DNA of 64,000 nt from Pseudomonadota bacterium. Its GTDB lineage: Bacteria; Pseudomonadota; Gammaproteobacteria; Nitrosococcales; Methylophagaceae. This document shows, in pieces, positions 1 to 8,895 of this stretch (within the stretch, counting starts at the first letter, position 1; every line of letters starts with the position of its first letter). The notes beneath the pieces were generated by a model. The model was not told where the DNA came from. It ran no database searches and saw nothing but the letters and a program-made list of their open reading frames with translations. Location: NCBI GenBank assembly GCA_030576275.1, contig JALIBN010000028.1, positions 68,952-132,951 of the forward strand, given 5' to 3'. Made by a program: the position numbers and the translations under genes.

Positions 1-222
1 TAATAATAATAAAGCCACTAAAAATAGAACCGCAAAGACGATGGATACCGATAACGTCCGTGATAATTTTTTAGCTTCCAACTTATCAACAATCGGATCT
101 GCCAAATAGGCGAGCAGTGCAGACAAGAAAAACGGCATCAATACGGGGCTAAGTTGATAAAATAACCAGCCAGCGACTACCGTAGAAATCATTAATAATA
201 ATTTATTACTGTCCGTCATCAT
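1..222 (-). CDS. AI-2E family transporter (PerM-like), N-terminal 74 codons only
   Basis: The window holds only the first 74 codons; the rest lies beyond base 1. The fragment begins MMTDSNKLLL and has two hydrophobic segments. Between them is a stretch with LAYLADPIVDKLE, which is typical of the first membrane hairpin of the AI-2E/PerM exporter family. These inner-membrane proteins have about 7-8 helices, and their substrates are mostly unproven. The ATG overlaps the TGA of the upstream phosphatidyltransferase (ATGA), so the two are probably translationally coupled. The order DUF2066, phosphatidyltransferase, AI-2E permease beside purM is common in Gammaproteobacteria. The family call is fairly secure and the substrate is unknown. 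Confidence 0.75.
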   Translation of the reverse strand, partial: MMTDSNKLLLMISTVVAGWLFYQLSPVLMPFFLSALLAYLADPIVDKLEAKKLSRTLSVSIVFAVLFLVALLLL

Positions 223-773
223 TGTTCCTTGCTTGTCTTCCATGCACGAAGTCCCCAAACAATCAGGTATTCGCCACCACTATTTATGATACTGCCCACA
301 ACTAGCCATGTCATTATTGTTATCCAATATTGAGCACCAAATAGAACTTGTTGATGAAACATAACGAGCAATACTAGGCTAATCTGCAAGGCTGTATTGA
401 TCTTGCTACTCCACAAGGGCAACAGTTCAAATTTCCCTACGATATAGTGATAAGCCAATGCACCGACTACGATTAATACATCGCGGCCTAACACCAGCCA
501 TAATAACCAATAAGGCAATAAATCTAACCATGTTAAGGCGGCAAAACTAGCCACTAGTAACAGTTTATCTGCCAAAGGATCCAGTATAGAACCTAGACGT
601 GATTCCCAATGATAATGTTTGGCGAGAAAACCATCTAATGCATCTGAAAATCCAGCCATAGCAAATAGCACTAACGCTGTAAAAAAATCAGCTGTCATCA
701 AAGCCCAAACAACGGGAATGACAAGAATAATTCTTAATAAAGATATCAGATTGGGGATATGGCTCCGATTCAA
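219..773 (-). CDS. CDP-alcohol phosphatidyltransferase family protein (PgsA-like)
   Basis: A 184-residue integral membrane enzyme that would move a phosphatidyl group from a CDP-linked lipid to an alcohol acceptor. The family signature is visible near residues 44-70: D-A-L-D-G, then G-S-I-L-D-P-L-A-D, matching the pattern DxxDG...GxxxDxxxD whose aspartates bind the metal and CDP. The canonical AR after DG is replaced by LAK. Several hydrophobic helices follow. Length and motif suit a phosphatidylglycerophosphate synthase-like enzyme, but this locus often carries a second paralogue in other gammaproteobacteria, so I do not assign pgsA itself. The start overlaps the stop of the DUF2066 gene by 4 bases. 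Confidence 0.8.
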   Translation of the reverse strand: MNRSHIPNLISLLRIILVIPVVWALMTADFFTALVLFAMAGFSDALDGFLAKHYHWESRLGSILDPLADKLLLVASFAALTWLDLLPYWLLWLVLGRDVLIVVGALAYHYIVGKFELLPLWSSKINTALQISLVLLVMFHQQVLFGAQYWITIMTWLVVGSIINSGGEYLIVWGLRAWKTSKEQ

Positions 774-1822
774 GGTAGTAACCGGTAACGCATTACATCT
801 GTAGTGCCGTCACCACCCTCTTCTTCTATGATATGTTCGATAGCTAATGTACGTGTAAAGACCGATTTATCACCCTTGATCTGCATGGTAACAATCAGCT
901 TATCATCTTCTAATGTGACCATTTTAAGCTCCGAAACATACTGCAAATTAGCTAAATAGGCCATGGTGCGTGAATAGTCAGCATAGTCTCTTACATTATT
1001 GATCTCTAAGGCTGATAACTCATGATTTTGACTAGTAACAACTTGGGTAAAATTTCTAGCCAACCTATCCGTAAATTCATCAATCCCTGCTTGTAGACTG
1101 GTTCTTATCTCGCCTTTTGATTGCCATTGTTCAGTGGCCCCATTAATTATCGACTCCCAACCGATTTGCACGACATCGTTAGTTAAAACAGTAACACGCG
1201 CCAATAAAATAATTTTAGCACCATAACGCTGTGAGGCTTGCACAATAGGACCGGTCAATCCAGACAAAAGATCATCAGCACTTATTTGGCTTTGATCTTG
1301 TAAATCCATTATCGGCAATAAAATTGGCAATCCACGTCGAGCAGCAGTTTTTTCTAATGTTTTGGTATAAATTGTATCTTCATCATCTGCGGCTACAATC
1401 CGACGAGTTTGTCCGTTGTCGATGGCCAACCAGACCATTACATCTGGTCGTGATTTAGACCAAATAGGTAAACCATTATTTGTCAGCGCTTGATTAACCC
1501 CCGACTCATTAAATGAGAGTAATAAAGCAAGCTTGTCGGACTGCGTTAAATCGTCATCCATTTCGGTCAAACGAAGATATTGAGTTTGCTGAATGAGTGC
1601 CCCTACTTCTGACAATATCTGCGTCAAATCAGCCGCATTTAAGACCGTGCGGTCGCCAACAACCTTAAGCAACACCTGACGTAATATGTCTGGAGAAACA
1701 CGCTCTCGCTCCTGCTCTTGTTGATTAGCAACGGCGAGCTGTGATTGATATATATCTGCAAGCTCAGTGGCAAAACTGCTAGTTGCAGACAATGATAGTA
1801 CAATTAAGATAATTTTATGCAT
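770..1822 (-). CDS. DUF2066 domain-containing exported protein
   Basis: A 350-residue protein with a cleavable-looking signal peptide (MHKIILIVLSLSATSSFA, cut near residue 18). The remainder matches the DUF2066 family by its N-terminal part, including a VSPDILRQVLLKVVGDRTVL stretch and a later RPDVMVWLAID segment. Members are probably periplasmic, and no biochemical role is established. It is transcribed divergently from purM across a gap of about 125 bases, an arrangement also seen in Pseudomonas. It overlaps the downstream phosphatidyltransferase gene, so the three minus-strand genes likely form one transcript. Confidence 0.75.
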   Translation of the reverse strand: MHKIILIVLSLSATSSFATELADIYQSQLAVANQQEQERERVSPDILRQVLLKVVGDRTVLNAADLTQILSEVGALIQQTQYLRLTEMDDDLTQSDKLALLLSFNESGVNQALTNNGLPIWSKSRPDVMVWLAIDNGQTRRIVAADDEDTIYTKTLEKTAARRGLPILLPIMDLQDQSQISADDLLSGLTGPIVQASQRYGAKIILLARVTVLTNDVVQIGWESIINGATEQWQSKGEIRTSLQAGIDEFTDRLARNFTQVVTSQNHELSALEINNVRDYADYSRTMAYLANLQYVSELKMVTLEDDKLIVTMQIKGDKSVFTRTLAIEHIIEEEGGDGTTDVMRYRLLP

Positions 1823-1946
1823 TGTGGTATTCTATCACGCTGTTTTTACTGGCGTGAATGCCGTTTTATTTATTTTAAAGCTTTGCTCGAAAGATCAGCG
1901 CAAGAAAATGCTTCGAGCAATGTGACCAATCCTCAGGAACTGACAT

Positions 1947-3014
1947 ATGACAAACTCGGCCGACACAAATACTTCAGCCACTACATCACTGAGCTATCGC
2001 GATGCAGGGGTAGATATCGAAGCCGGAAACGCTCTAGTTGATCGCATTAAACCCCATGCTGTCAGAACGCGTCGTCCTGGTGTAATGTCTGGCTTAGGTG
2101 GTTTTGGTAGCATGTTTGAATTACCACTTGATCGCTATAAAAAGCCCGTTTTGGTCTCCGGAACAGATGGTGTTGGCACTAAATTACGTCTTGCTATCGA
2201 ATCTGGTATTCACAACACTATTGGTATCGATCTTGTTGCCATGTGTGCCAATGACATTATTGTACTGGGTGCAGAACCGTTATTTTTTCTAGATTACTAT
2301 GCAACCAGCAAACTCGATATTGATGTTGCTGAATCAGTAGTCTCCGGCATTGCAGATGGTTGTATATTAGCGGGCGCGGCATTAGTAGGTGGCGAAACAG
2401 CCGAGATGCCAAGCATGTATGAAGATGGTGATTATGATCTTGCTGGCTTTTGTGTTGGTATCGTTGAAAAAGACAAAGCAATTGATGGTAGCCAAGTAGC
2501 TGCTGGTGATGCACTTATCGGTATCGCTTCTTCAGGCCCACATTCAAATGGCTATTCACTTATTCGTAAAATTCTTGAACGCAGTCAAGATGAATTATCA
2601 ACACCATTTGCTGGTAGTACTTTAGGTGAACATCTAATGGCTCCAACACGAATTTACGTTAAGCCTCTACTTCAACTTATTGATAATATTAATATTCATG
2701 CTTTATCTCACATCACTGGCGGTGGTTTATTAGAAAATATTCCACGGGTACTTCCAAATAATGTCTGCGCAGTAATTGATGCTAATAGCTGGCAGCGACC
2801 TGCTATTTTTGACTGGTTACAAGACCAAGGTAATGTTATCGACGAAGAAATGTATCGCACGTTTAACAACGGTATCGGCATGGTTATTTGTGTAGCGCAA
2901 GATGCCGTTGAACAAACGTTAGCACTGTTAGCAGAATACGGTGAATCAGCGTATCGAATTGGTCATATTGAAAAGTCTGACCGAACGGTTCCTCATGTCC
3001 TTATTAATAAATGA
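1947..3014 (+). CDS. purM: Phosphoribosylformylglycinamidine cyclo-ligase (AIR synthetase)
   Basis: A 355-residue cytosolic enzyme of purine synthesis that closes FGAM to aminoimidazole ribotide with ATP. It has the PurM hallmark [13 protein letters not shown] near residues 69-81, followed by [11 protein letters not shown] and the C-terminal [16 protein letters not shown]. Length is normal (about 345). The ATG is preceded by an AGGA ribosome site and a usual-length N-terminal tail. The stop codon overlaps the purN start (ATGA), so the two purine genes are coupled. I did not find a convincing PurR box in the 125-base divergent gap. Confidence 0.97.
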   Translation: MTNSADTNTSATTSLSYRDAGVDIEAGNALVDRIKPHAVRTRRPGVMSGLGGFGSMFELPLDRYKKPVLVSGTDGVGTKLRLAIESGIHNTIGIDLVAMCANDIIVLGAEPLFFLDYYATSKLDIDVAESVVSGIADGCILAGAALVGGETAEMPSMYEDGDYDLAGFCVGIVEKDKAIDGSQVAAGDALIGIASSGPHSNGYSLIRKILERSQDELSTPFAGSTLGEHLMAPTRIYVKPLLQLIDNINIHALSHITGGGLLENIPRVLPNNVCAVIDANSWQRPAIFDWLQDQGNVIDEEMYRTFNNGIGMVICVAQDAVEQTLALLAEYGESAYRIGHIEKSDRTVPHVLINK

Positions 3015-3616
3015 TAATGAATACAACCTCGACTATGACAGATAAAACACCTCGCGTTGTCATCCTGATTTCAGGGCGTGGCAGTAATATGATTTCGATC
3101 GTGAACGCGGTTAATAACGGCTCGTTGCCGATTAAAATAGCAGCGGTCATTAGCAATCGTCCCGATGTTGCGGGTATTGAGTTTGCTCAACAAGCGGGTA
3201 TTGATACGGCAATAATTGATCATAAAGCTTTTGCATCACGCGAAGAATTTGACCAAGAAATGGCGAGTAAAATTGATACCTACTCGCCGGACTTGGTCGT
3301 TCTAGCTGGCTTTATGCGAATTTTAACCACTGGATTTGTTGATCACTACGCTAATAAACTAATCAATATTCATCCTGCTTTATTGCCAAAATTTAAAGGC
3401 ATGGATACCCACCAACGTGCAATTTCTGCTGGCGAAACAGAGCATGGTGCTAGTGTTCATTTTGTTACTGCTGAACTGGATGCTGGCCCTGTAATTTTGC
3501 AAGCTAAGGTACCCATTTTAAGTACTGATACTGCAGAGACATTAGCAGCTAGAGTGCTCGAACAAGAGCACAAACTTTATCCTGAAGCGATCAATAAATT
3601 GGTGACTAAGTCGTAA
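3011..3616 (+). CDS. purN: Phosphoribosylglycinamide formyltransferase (GART, folate-dependent)
   Basis: A 201-residue enzyme that transfers a formyl group from 10-formyl-tetrahydrofolate to GAR in purine synthesis. The sequence shows the nucleotide-binding ISGRGSNM motif near residue 20, the catalytic N-I-H-P-A-L-L-P segment, and the family signature with GASVHFV and LDAGPVI. The family usually starts closer to the ISGRGSN motif, so one of the later ATG codons (3017 or 3044) could be the true start. The ATG at 3011 overlaps the purM stop and is kept for that reason. Confidence 0.96.
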   Translation: MIMNTTSTMTDKTPRVVILISGRGSNMISIVNAVNNGSLPIKIAAVISNRPDVAGIEFAQQAGIDTAIIDHKAFASREEFDQEMASKIDTYSPDLVVLAGFMRILTTGFVDHYANKLINIHPALLPKFKGMDTHQRAISAGETEHGASVHFVTAELDAGPVILQAKVPILSTDTAETLAARVLEQEHKLYPEAINKLVTKS

Positions 3617-3617
3617 T

Positions 3618-4379
3618 ATGTTACGAATAGTAATTACCTTTCTTCTTTTAATGCCGTTAACTATATCGGCACAAGAACTCCCTGACTTTTCAGCTAATTA
3701 CCAGGTAATGTTGAACGGCATACAAGCCGGTGATTTAAAACAGCGCTTATCAAGTAATAGTGATGGTTCACGTAAATTTACTTCGGCAACACAAGCACAG
3801 GGCCTATTCGCCTTTTTCAAACCCGATTTAGTTGAAGAAATAAGTACGTGGACATTGGTCGGTAACAGGATCCAACCGCGTCATTACCTCTATCAACGTA
3901 GTGGCGGTAAAAAAGATAAATATCTCAAGCTCGATTTCGACTGGCAATCACAACAACTTTCTATCGACGATAAAAATTATCCTTGGCAACTCGCTCTTGA
4001 GCCTCATACGTTAGATAAATTAGTGTATCAACTTGCCTTAATGATGGATATGGACAAGGGCATAAATCAATATAACTATCGCATTGCTGATGGTGGAAAA
4101 ATTAAAACCTACACTATTGATGTCATGAATGAAGAAATAGTGACTACGACACTAGGTAGAATAAAGACTATAAAACTCAAGCGGCTACGTGATGAAACGA
4201 GTAAACGCCAAACAGTATTATGGTGCGCCCCCGCCCTTAATTACTTACCCGTAAAATTAGAACATACTGAAAAAGATGGCACCGTTTTCACTGCTAACCT
4301 TCATCGATTAAAAGGCATTCCTACTGCCAATATCTTTAGCCCCGTTAGTGAAGTTAAATCTGGTTTTATACCCAAATAA
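3618..4379 (+). CDS. DUF3108 domain-containing exported protein
   Basis: A 253-residue protein with a signal peptide (MLRIVITFLLLMPLTISA). The mature part follows the DUF3108 pattern: an opening DFSANYQVMLNGIQAGDL strand pair, then repeated short beta segments consistent with a periplasmic or outer-membrane-facing beta-rich fold. The function is unknown in the family. It begins one base after the purN stop, and this purM-purN-DUF3108 order is conserved in many gammaproteobacteria, suggesting co-transcription rather than a purine role. A ribosome site is not obvious, consistent with coupling to purN. Confidence 0.75.
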   Translation: MLRIVITFLLLMPLTISAQELPDFSANYQVMLNGIQAGDLKQRLSSNSDGSRKFTSATQAQGLFAFFKPDLVEEISTWTLVGNRIQPRHYLYQRSGGKKDKYLKLDFDWQSQQLSIDDKNYPWQLALEPHTLDKLVYQLALMMDMDKGINQYNYRIADGGKIKTYTIDVMNEEIVTTTLGRIKTIKLKRLRDETSKRQTVLWCAPALNYLPVKLEHTEKDGTVFTANLHRLKGIPTANIFSPVSEVKSGFIPK

Positions 4380-4398
4380 CATTAGCTAAAGGTAAATC

Positions 4399-4995
4399 AT
4401 GACTGAAAAGCAATTCACCATTATTGAAGAAAAAACACAGTACCAAGGCTTTTTCAGTTTGAAAAGTTTCACACTGAAACATACTTTATACAAAGGGGGA
4501 TGGAGCCAACCCATTACTCGTGAGATATTTCAACGTGGTAATTGTGTAGCCGTTTTACTTTATGACCCAATACGCGATGAAGTGGTCATCATTGAACAAT
4601 TTCGTATTGGCGCGATGCAAATTCCCGAGCAAGCATGGTTATTAGAAATTGTAGCGGGTGCCATTGAGCCTGGCGAAACAGCCGAAGAAGTTGCCTATCG
4701 GGAATCAATCGAAGAAGCGGGCTGCGAAATTCAACAACTAATCAAAATAAATGACTTTTTTACTTCGCCAGGTGGCACGTCAGAATTGTTAAGCTTATTT
4801 TATGGCAGAGTTGATACAACCCATATCGGTGGTATTCATGGCTTAGATCATGAAGATGAAGATATCTTCGTCACTACCATGAAGTTTGATAAAGTCTATC
4901 AATTACTGCTTGACGGTAAAATACTGTCTGCCATTCCCATTATTGCCATTCAATGGTTATTTATTAACCGAAAAAACTTACGCCAAACTAACTGA
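4399..4995 (+). CDS. nudF: ADP-ribose diphosphatase, Nudix hydrolase
   Basis: A 198-residue Nudix hydrolase expected to cleave ADP-ribose to AMP and ribose-5-phosphate in the cytosol. The Nudix box is complete at residues 87-108 (G-x5-E-x7-R-E-x2-E-E-x-G; visible as GAIEPGE, then RESIEEAG). The flanking FFTSPGGTSELLSLFYGRV is the ADP-ribose pyrophosphatase extension and separates it from other Nudix groups. It sits 20 bases after the DUF3108 gene behind an AAAGG-type ribosome site. Its last 8 bases overlap the last bases of the convergent mutarotase gene. Confidence 0.9.
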   Translation: MTEKQFTIIEEKTQYQGFFSLKSFTLKHTLYKGGWSQPITREIFQRGNCVAVLLYDPIRDEVVIIEQFRIGAMQIPEQAWLLEIVAGAIEPGETAEEVAYRESIEEAGCEIQQLIKINDFFTSPGGTSELLSLFYGRVDTTHIGGIHGLDHEDEDIFVTTMKFDKVYQLLLDGKILSAIPIIAIQWLFINRKNLRQTN

Positions 4996-5893
4996 TACTA
5001 AATACCGTTGTAACGACATGTTCGCGACCTGGGGGTATGATGGTGAGACTATCTGTAAACACATTTGCTGTTTCAACACAGACAAAATTTCGATAACTTT
5101 CTAAATTCAAATCAGCAATTTTACTAACTGAGGTCGACCAAGGATTCCATACTATGGTTGTATCACTTCCGTAAGATGAAATCGTAATCGTGCGTTTAAA
5201 ACCACTATCCGTCAATGAGATTTGTTTGGGTGACTTCTGGTAAATTCTATCGATCTCTTGAGAAACGATAATATCGTCTGCTTGCTGCTTAACAGCAAAC
5301 GCATCTAGCTTATCTATGTACGGCTTACCATCAAGACCTTTGATTAACACATTACTCACATCACTCACCTTAAAATAAGTGTGTAAAGCTTGGGTTATCG
5401 TGAAGAATTGTTTACCGGTGTTTTTTGTTTTTAGCTTCATTTCAAGATTTAAACCGATAATTAATTGCAGCTCTAAATTAAATTCATAATGCCATAATTC
5501 CCGAGTCATATCGGTATCTGAAGTAGTTAAAATCACACTTGTTCTGCCATCTTCTAGCGTCTCAGTGGATAGTACATTCCATTGTTGATTGCGTACAAAA
5601 CCATGCGGCGGACGTTCAAAACCGGAAGTATCATCGCCAAACCATGGCCAGCAGATAGGTACACCACCTCTAATCGATTTACCTTCCTGATACAGCACCT
5701 TATCGCTTAGAAAAAATAAATCTTCTGTCGCGCTATTAGGTTGATATGAAATGATCTGGCCGGCATACGTAGAAATTGTAGCTTTGGCATACTGATTAGA
5801 AATGTCAATCATTATGAATCCATTATCAGCTAGGCTAAACTGGAGTTGATCCTTAATGCCAAACTGCTGGTTCAATTGAGTATGATTTTGCAT
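4988..5893 (-). CDS. D-hexose-6-phosphate mutarotase (YeaD-like aldose-1-epimerase family)
   Basis: A 301-residue galactose-mutarotase-fold protein of the glucose-6-phosphate 1-epimerase group, which interconverts anomers of hexose 6-phosphates. Recognisable segments are IRGGVPICWPWFGD near residues 74-87, the HGFVRNQQW histidine region, ALHTYFKVSD, and a C-terminal VWNPW. These match YeaD and its relatives. The gene ends tail to tail inside nudF. A terminator-like hairpin lies upstream at 5925-5957, so its promoter should lie in the roughly 35 bases between hairpin and ATG. Confidence 0.85.
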   Translation of the reverse strand: MQNHTQLNQQFGIKDQLQFSLADNGFIMIDISNQYAKATISTYAGQIISYQPNSATEDLFFLSDKVLYQEGKSIRGGVPICWPWFGDDTSGFERPPHGFVRNQQWNVLSTETLEDGRTSVILTTSDTDMTRELWHYEFNLELQLIIGLNLEMKLKTKNTGKQFFTITQALHTYFKVSDVSNVLIKGLDGKPYIDKLDAFAVKQQADDIIVSQEIDRIYQKSPKQISLTDSGFKRTITISSYGSDTTIVWNPWSTSVSKIADLNLESYRNFVCVETANVFTDSLTIIPPGREHVVTTVFSIS

Positions 5894-5924
5894 ATATTAT
5901 ATTTATTCTAGCTATGTTAAAAAT

Positions 5925-5957
5925 TAAAAAGACGGGCTATAAAAGCCCGCCTTTGTT
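5925..5957 (-). terminator. Rho-independent terminator downstream of the slyD-like gene
   Basis: A 6-bp stem (CGGGCT at 5933-5938 with AGCCCG at 5944-5949) encloses a 5-base loop, and a further G-C pair is possible outside it. On the minus strand the stem is followed by GTCTTTTTAA. It lies 86 bases past the slyD-like stop codon and just ahead of the mutarotase gene. The plus-strand side also has CTTTGTTTT, but no plus-strand gene needs it. Confidence 0.75.
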
Positions 5958-6042
5958 TTATTATTATACTTAAACAAAAGGTCTTTAATTCAACATCAGG
6001 ACAGACAACTTAACCATCTATCGAAATTAAAAAAACTATTGC

Positions 6043-6525
6043 TTAATGGTGATGACCGCCGTCACCATGTACATGGCCATGCTCCAATTCTTCTGCAGTC
6101 GCTTCACGAACTTCACGTATTGTTACGTCAAAGTTCAAGTGAACACCTGCTAATGGATGGTTACCATCAACAGTGACCATATCGTCAGTGATAGCAACAA
6201 CAGTAACCATTACAGGACCGTCATCAGTTTCAGATTCAAACTGCATACCGAGTTCGATATTTTCAACGCCGCCAAATAATTCTTTTGGCACTTCTTGTGC
6301 CATTTCATCATGACGTTCGCCATAAGCTTTTGCAGGTTCAATGCTCGCTTTAACTTTATCGCCCGCTTTTTTGCCTTCTAAGGCTTCTTCAAGACCATCA
6401 ATGATGTTACCAAAGCCTTGTAAATACGCTAATGGGCCTGCGCCATCAGAAGTATCGATAACTTCGCCTTCATTATTCGTCAAGGTGTAGTCGATGACTA
6501 CAACGGTATTTTCTGCTACTTTCAT
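6043..6525 (-). CDS. FKBP-type peptidyl-prolyl isomerase, SlyD-like, with His-rich tail
   Basis: A 160-residue cytosolic FKBP. It opens VVIDYTLTNNEGEVIDTSDGAGPLAYLQG with the FKBP strand and the IDG-type active-site segment (NIIDGLEEAL). The central insert-in-flap region, residues 68-120, is the SlyD chaperone domain. The tail ends HGHVHGDGGHHH, a metal-binding cluster much shorter than that of E. coli SlyD and without cysteines. Likely roles are prolyl isomerisation, chaperoning and nickel or zinc binding. It follows icd by 66 bases on the same strand. Confidence 0.88.
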   Translation of the reverse strand: MKVAENTVVVIDYTLTNNEGEVIDTSDGAGPLAYLQGFGNIIDGLEEALEGKKAGDKVKASIEPAKAYGERHDEMAQEVPKELFGGVENIELGMQFESETDDGPVMVTVVAITDDMVTVDGNHPLAGVHLNFDVTIREVREATAEELEHGHVHGDGGHHH

Positions 6526-6591
6526 TTTAATTTCCTTAAGGATTGAATTTATATTTGTTGAGTTCAGTTCACACTTTTCTCAACAGTGCGA

Positions 6592-7845
6592 TTACATATG
6601 GGTTATAACTGAGGCCGCGTAATCACTACTACTTAGGGCTTCTACACCAACCATCTCGGCCAAATCACACGTGACTTGAGAGTTCATAATTGCCCCTGCA
6701 ACACCCGCGACAACTAAATCTGCGGCTTCAAGCCAGCCAAGGTGGCGTAGTAACATTTCGGCTGACAAGATCAATGACGATGGGTTTGCCATGTTTTTAC
6801 CCGCTAAAGCAGGTGCTGTACCATGAGTTGCTTCAAAAATAGCGATTGAATCGGATAGATTTGCACCAGGTGCAATACCAATACCACCAACCTGAGCAGC
6901 TAAGGCATCCGATATATAATCACCATTTAGATTTAATGTCGCCACCACATCATAAGCAGATGGGTGTAACAAAATTTCCTGTAAAAAGGCATCGGCAATA
7001 CAATCTTTGATAACAATTTCTTTACCCGTATTTGGGTTTTTAAATGATTTCCATTCACCACCATTTAATGGCATTGCAGCAAACTCTTTTGCCGCAAGCT
7101 CATAACCCCAAAGTTTGAAGCCACCTTCTGTGAACTTCATGATATTACCTTTGTGTACTATGGTGACAGAATCACGGTTATTATCAACTGCATACTGAAT
7201 CGCTTTACGTACCAAGCGCTCTGTCCCTTGGCGTGAAACCGGTTTAATACCAATACCTGAGGTTTCAGGGAAACGGATTTTAGTAACGCCCATTTCTTCT
7301 TGTAAAAATTTGATAATTTTTTTAGCATCATCGCTTTCTGCGGCCCATTCTATACCGGCATAAATATCTTCTGAATTTTCACGGAAGATAACCATATCAA
7401 TTTTTTCAGGTGCTTTAACTGGGCTAGGTGTTCCCGGATAATAACGTACAGGTCGCTGGCAGAGGTATAGATCAAGTGTTTGACGCATAGTCACATTTAA
7501 TGAGCGCATACCGCCACCGACTGGCGTCATTAAGGGACCTTTTATAGAAACGGCATAATCCTTTAACGCCTGCATAGTCTCTTCAGGCAAATACTGATCG
7601 ACACCATAGACTTTGGTGGCTTTTTCACCGGCATAGACTTCCATCCATGCGATTTTACGTTCGCCAATGTAGGCTTTTTCAACAGCAGCATCAATAACTG
7701 AAATCATTGCTGGCGTTATATCAACACCAATGCCATCACCCTCTATAAATGGAATGATTGGTTGGTTTGGCACATTTAAAGAAAAATCTGCGTTAACACG
7801 AATAACATTGCCATTCTCAGGTAAGTTGATATGTTCGAAAGCCAT
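6592..7845 (-). CDS. icd: Isocitrate dehydrogenase, cofactor preference uncertain
   Basis: A 417-residue homodimeric-type isocitrate dehydrogenase converting isocitrate to 2-oxoglutarate in the TCA cycle. It aligns along its length with E. coli Icd ([16 protein letters not shown], then [17 protein letters not shown], then [14 protein letters not shown]). The phosphorylatable substrate serine context is replaced by [13 protein letters not shown]. The NADP-determining residues of E. coli Icd (Lys344, Tyr345, Val351, Tyr391, Arg395) read Ala, Leu, Ala, Cys and Glu here, so an NADP label is not safe and NAD use is likely. Start ATG follows AGGAGCC. Confidence 0.93.
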   Translation of the reverse strand: MAFEHINLPENGNVIRVNADFSLNVPNQPIIPFIEGDGIGVDITPAMISVIDAAVEKAYIGERKIAWMEVYAGEKATKVYGVDQYLPEETMQALKDYAVSIKGPLMTPVGGGMRSLNVTMRQTLDLYLCQRPVRYYPGTPSPVKAPEKIDMVIFRENSEDIYAGIEWAAESDDAKKIIKFLQEEMGVTKIRFPETSGIGIKPVSRQGTERLVRKAIQYAVDNNRDSVTIVHKGNIMKFTEGGFKLWGYELAAKEFAAMPLNGGEWKSFKNPNTGKEIVIKDCIADAFLQEILLHPSAYDVVATLNLNGDYISDALAAQVGGIGIAPGANLSDSIAIFEATHGTAPALAGKNMANPSSLILSAEMLLRHLGWLEAADLVVAGVAGAIMNSQVTCDLAEMVGVEALSSSDYAASVITHM

Positions 7846-8001
7846 TCAAAAAGGCTCCTGATAATTAAAACGCTTATTTTAACACTAAGTACGTCTCCGA
7901 CCCAAAAAATGACGATTCAGTTAAAACCAAAATACACACCCAACTAAACTATCTAACCATGTAATAACACTTAAAACATAAATCATTATGTAACATTTCC
8001 C

Positions 8002-8019
8002 ATTATCATTAGTCATAAT
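8002..8019 (+). promoter_or_regulatory. Imperfect palindrome in the promoter region of the DUF692 gene
   Basis: ATTAT and ATAAT arms flank ATTAGT 28 bases before the DUF692 start codon. The 3' half also reads CATAAT, a plausible -10 box, with only a weak -35 candidate upstream. The symmetry is partial, resembling but not matching a Fur box. It could be an operator. The evidence is position and symmetry only. Confidence 0.25.
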
Positions 8020-8046
8020 GACAGAAAGCTAATTAGGAGATAATTA

Positions 8047-8895
8047 ATGTATACAGCCTCACGCCCAATATCTGGTGCAGGTTTAGGGCTCCGCAGAAGC
8101 TTTATGAACGAGCTAGACGCACTTGACCATAACCCTACTGACTTCCTTGAAGTTGCGCCTGAAAACTGGATGGAAATGGGCGGGATCTTAGGTAAAAAAT
8201 TTGCACATTTTGCCGAACGTTACCCTATGATCTGTCATGGCCTCTCACTATCAATAGGTAGCCCAGCGCCATTAGATGAAGACTTTTTAATACGCTTGAA
8301 AAGGTTCTTCGATAAACACAATATACGGTCTTATAGCGAACATTTAAGCTATTGTAGTGATGATGGTCATCTATATGATTTGATGCCAATTCCCTTCACA
8401 CAAGAAGCAGTTGATCATGTTGCCAATCGTATTCAACGAGTCCAAGAAATCTTGGAACGGCCCTTAATCATAGAGAATGTCTCATATTATGCAGCGCCAG
8501 GGCAGGAAATGTCTGAAATTGATTTTTTAAATGGCGTAATTGAACAGGCTAATTGTGACTTACTATTAGATGTTAATAATATTTACGTCAATAGTATTAA
8601 CCACGGTTATGATGCAGAAAATTATATTAAATCCATAGCGAGTAATCGTATTGCCTACCTACATATCGCAGGGCACTATGATGAAGCAGATGATCTAAAA
8701 GTAGATACTCACGGTGCTGATATCATCGATCCCGTCTGGGATTTATTAGAACTGACCTATCAACATCACGGTGTACTGCCAACACTGTTAGAGCGTGACT
8801 TTAACATTCCATCACTTGATACATTAATAACTGAAGTAGATAAAATTCGTCATTATCAGTCGATTCAGGAACGAGCCCATGTCGCAACAGCCTAA
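8047..8895 (+). CDS. DUF692 family multinuclear iron-dependent oxygenase (MbnB/TglH/BufB-like)
   Basis: A 282-residue TIM-barrel protein of the DUF692 (MNIO, UPF0276) family, whose studied members modify cysteine or other residues of small peptides (methanobactin MbnB, TglH, bufferin and HvfB enzymes). The metal-binding motifs all appear in order: GAGLGLR, FLEVAPENW, HGLSLSIGS, SEHLSY, ENVSYY, LLLDVNNIYVN, HIAGH, DTHGADIIDP and LLERD. Length is normal. A good AGGAG ribosome site precedes the ATG. It overlaps its DUF2063 partner by 17 bases, so the two are coupled. No precursor peptide gene is visible next to it, which leaves its substrate unknown. Confidence 0.88.
   Translation: MYTASRPISGAGLGLRRSFMNELDALDHNPTDFLEVAPENWMEMGGILGKKFAHFAERYPMICHGLSLSIGSPAPLDEDFLIRLKRFFDKHNIRSYSEHLSYCSDDGHLYDLMPIPFTQEAVDHVANRIQRVQEILERPLIIENVSYYAAPGQEMSEIDFLNGVIEQANCDLLLDVNNIYVNSINHGYDAENYIKSIASNRIAYLHIAGHYDEADDLKVDTHGADIIDPVWDLLELTYQHHGVLPTLLERDFNIPSLDTLITEVDKIRHYQSIQERAHVATA

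Noticed and set aside
1890-1915. Possible PurR box before purM
   Set aside because: Only the half-site GCGCAAG-like part matches; the second half does not resemble the consensus.
8002-8019. Fur box ahead of the DUF692 gene
   Set aside because: The palindrome matches the Fur consensus at only about half of its positions, so it is listed only as a generic imperfect repeat.
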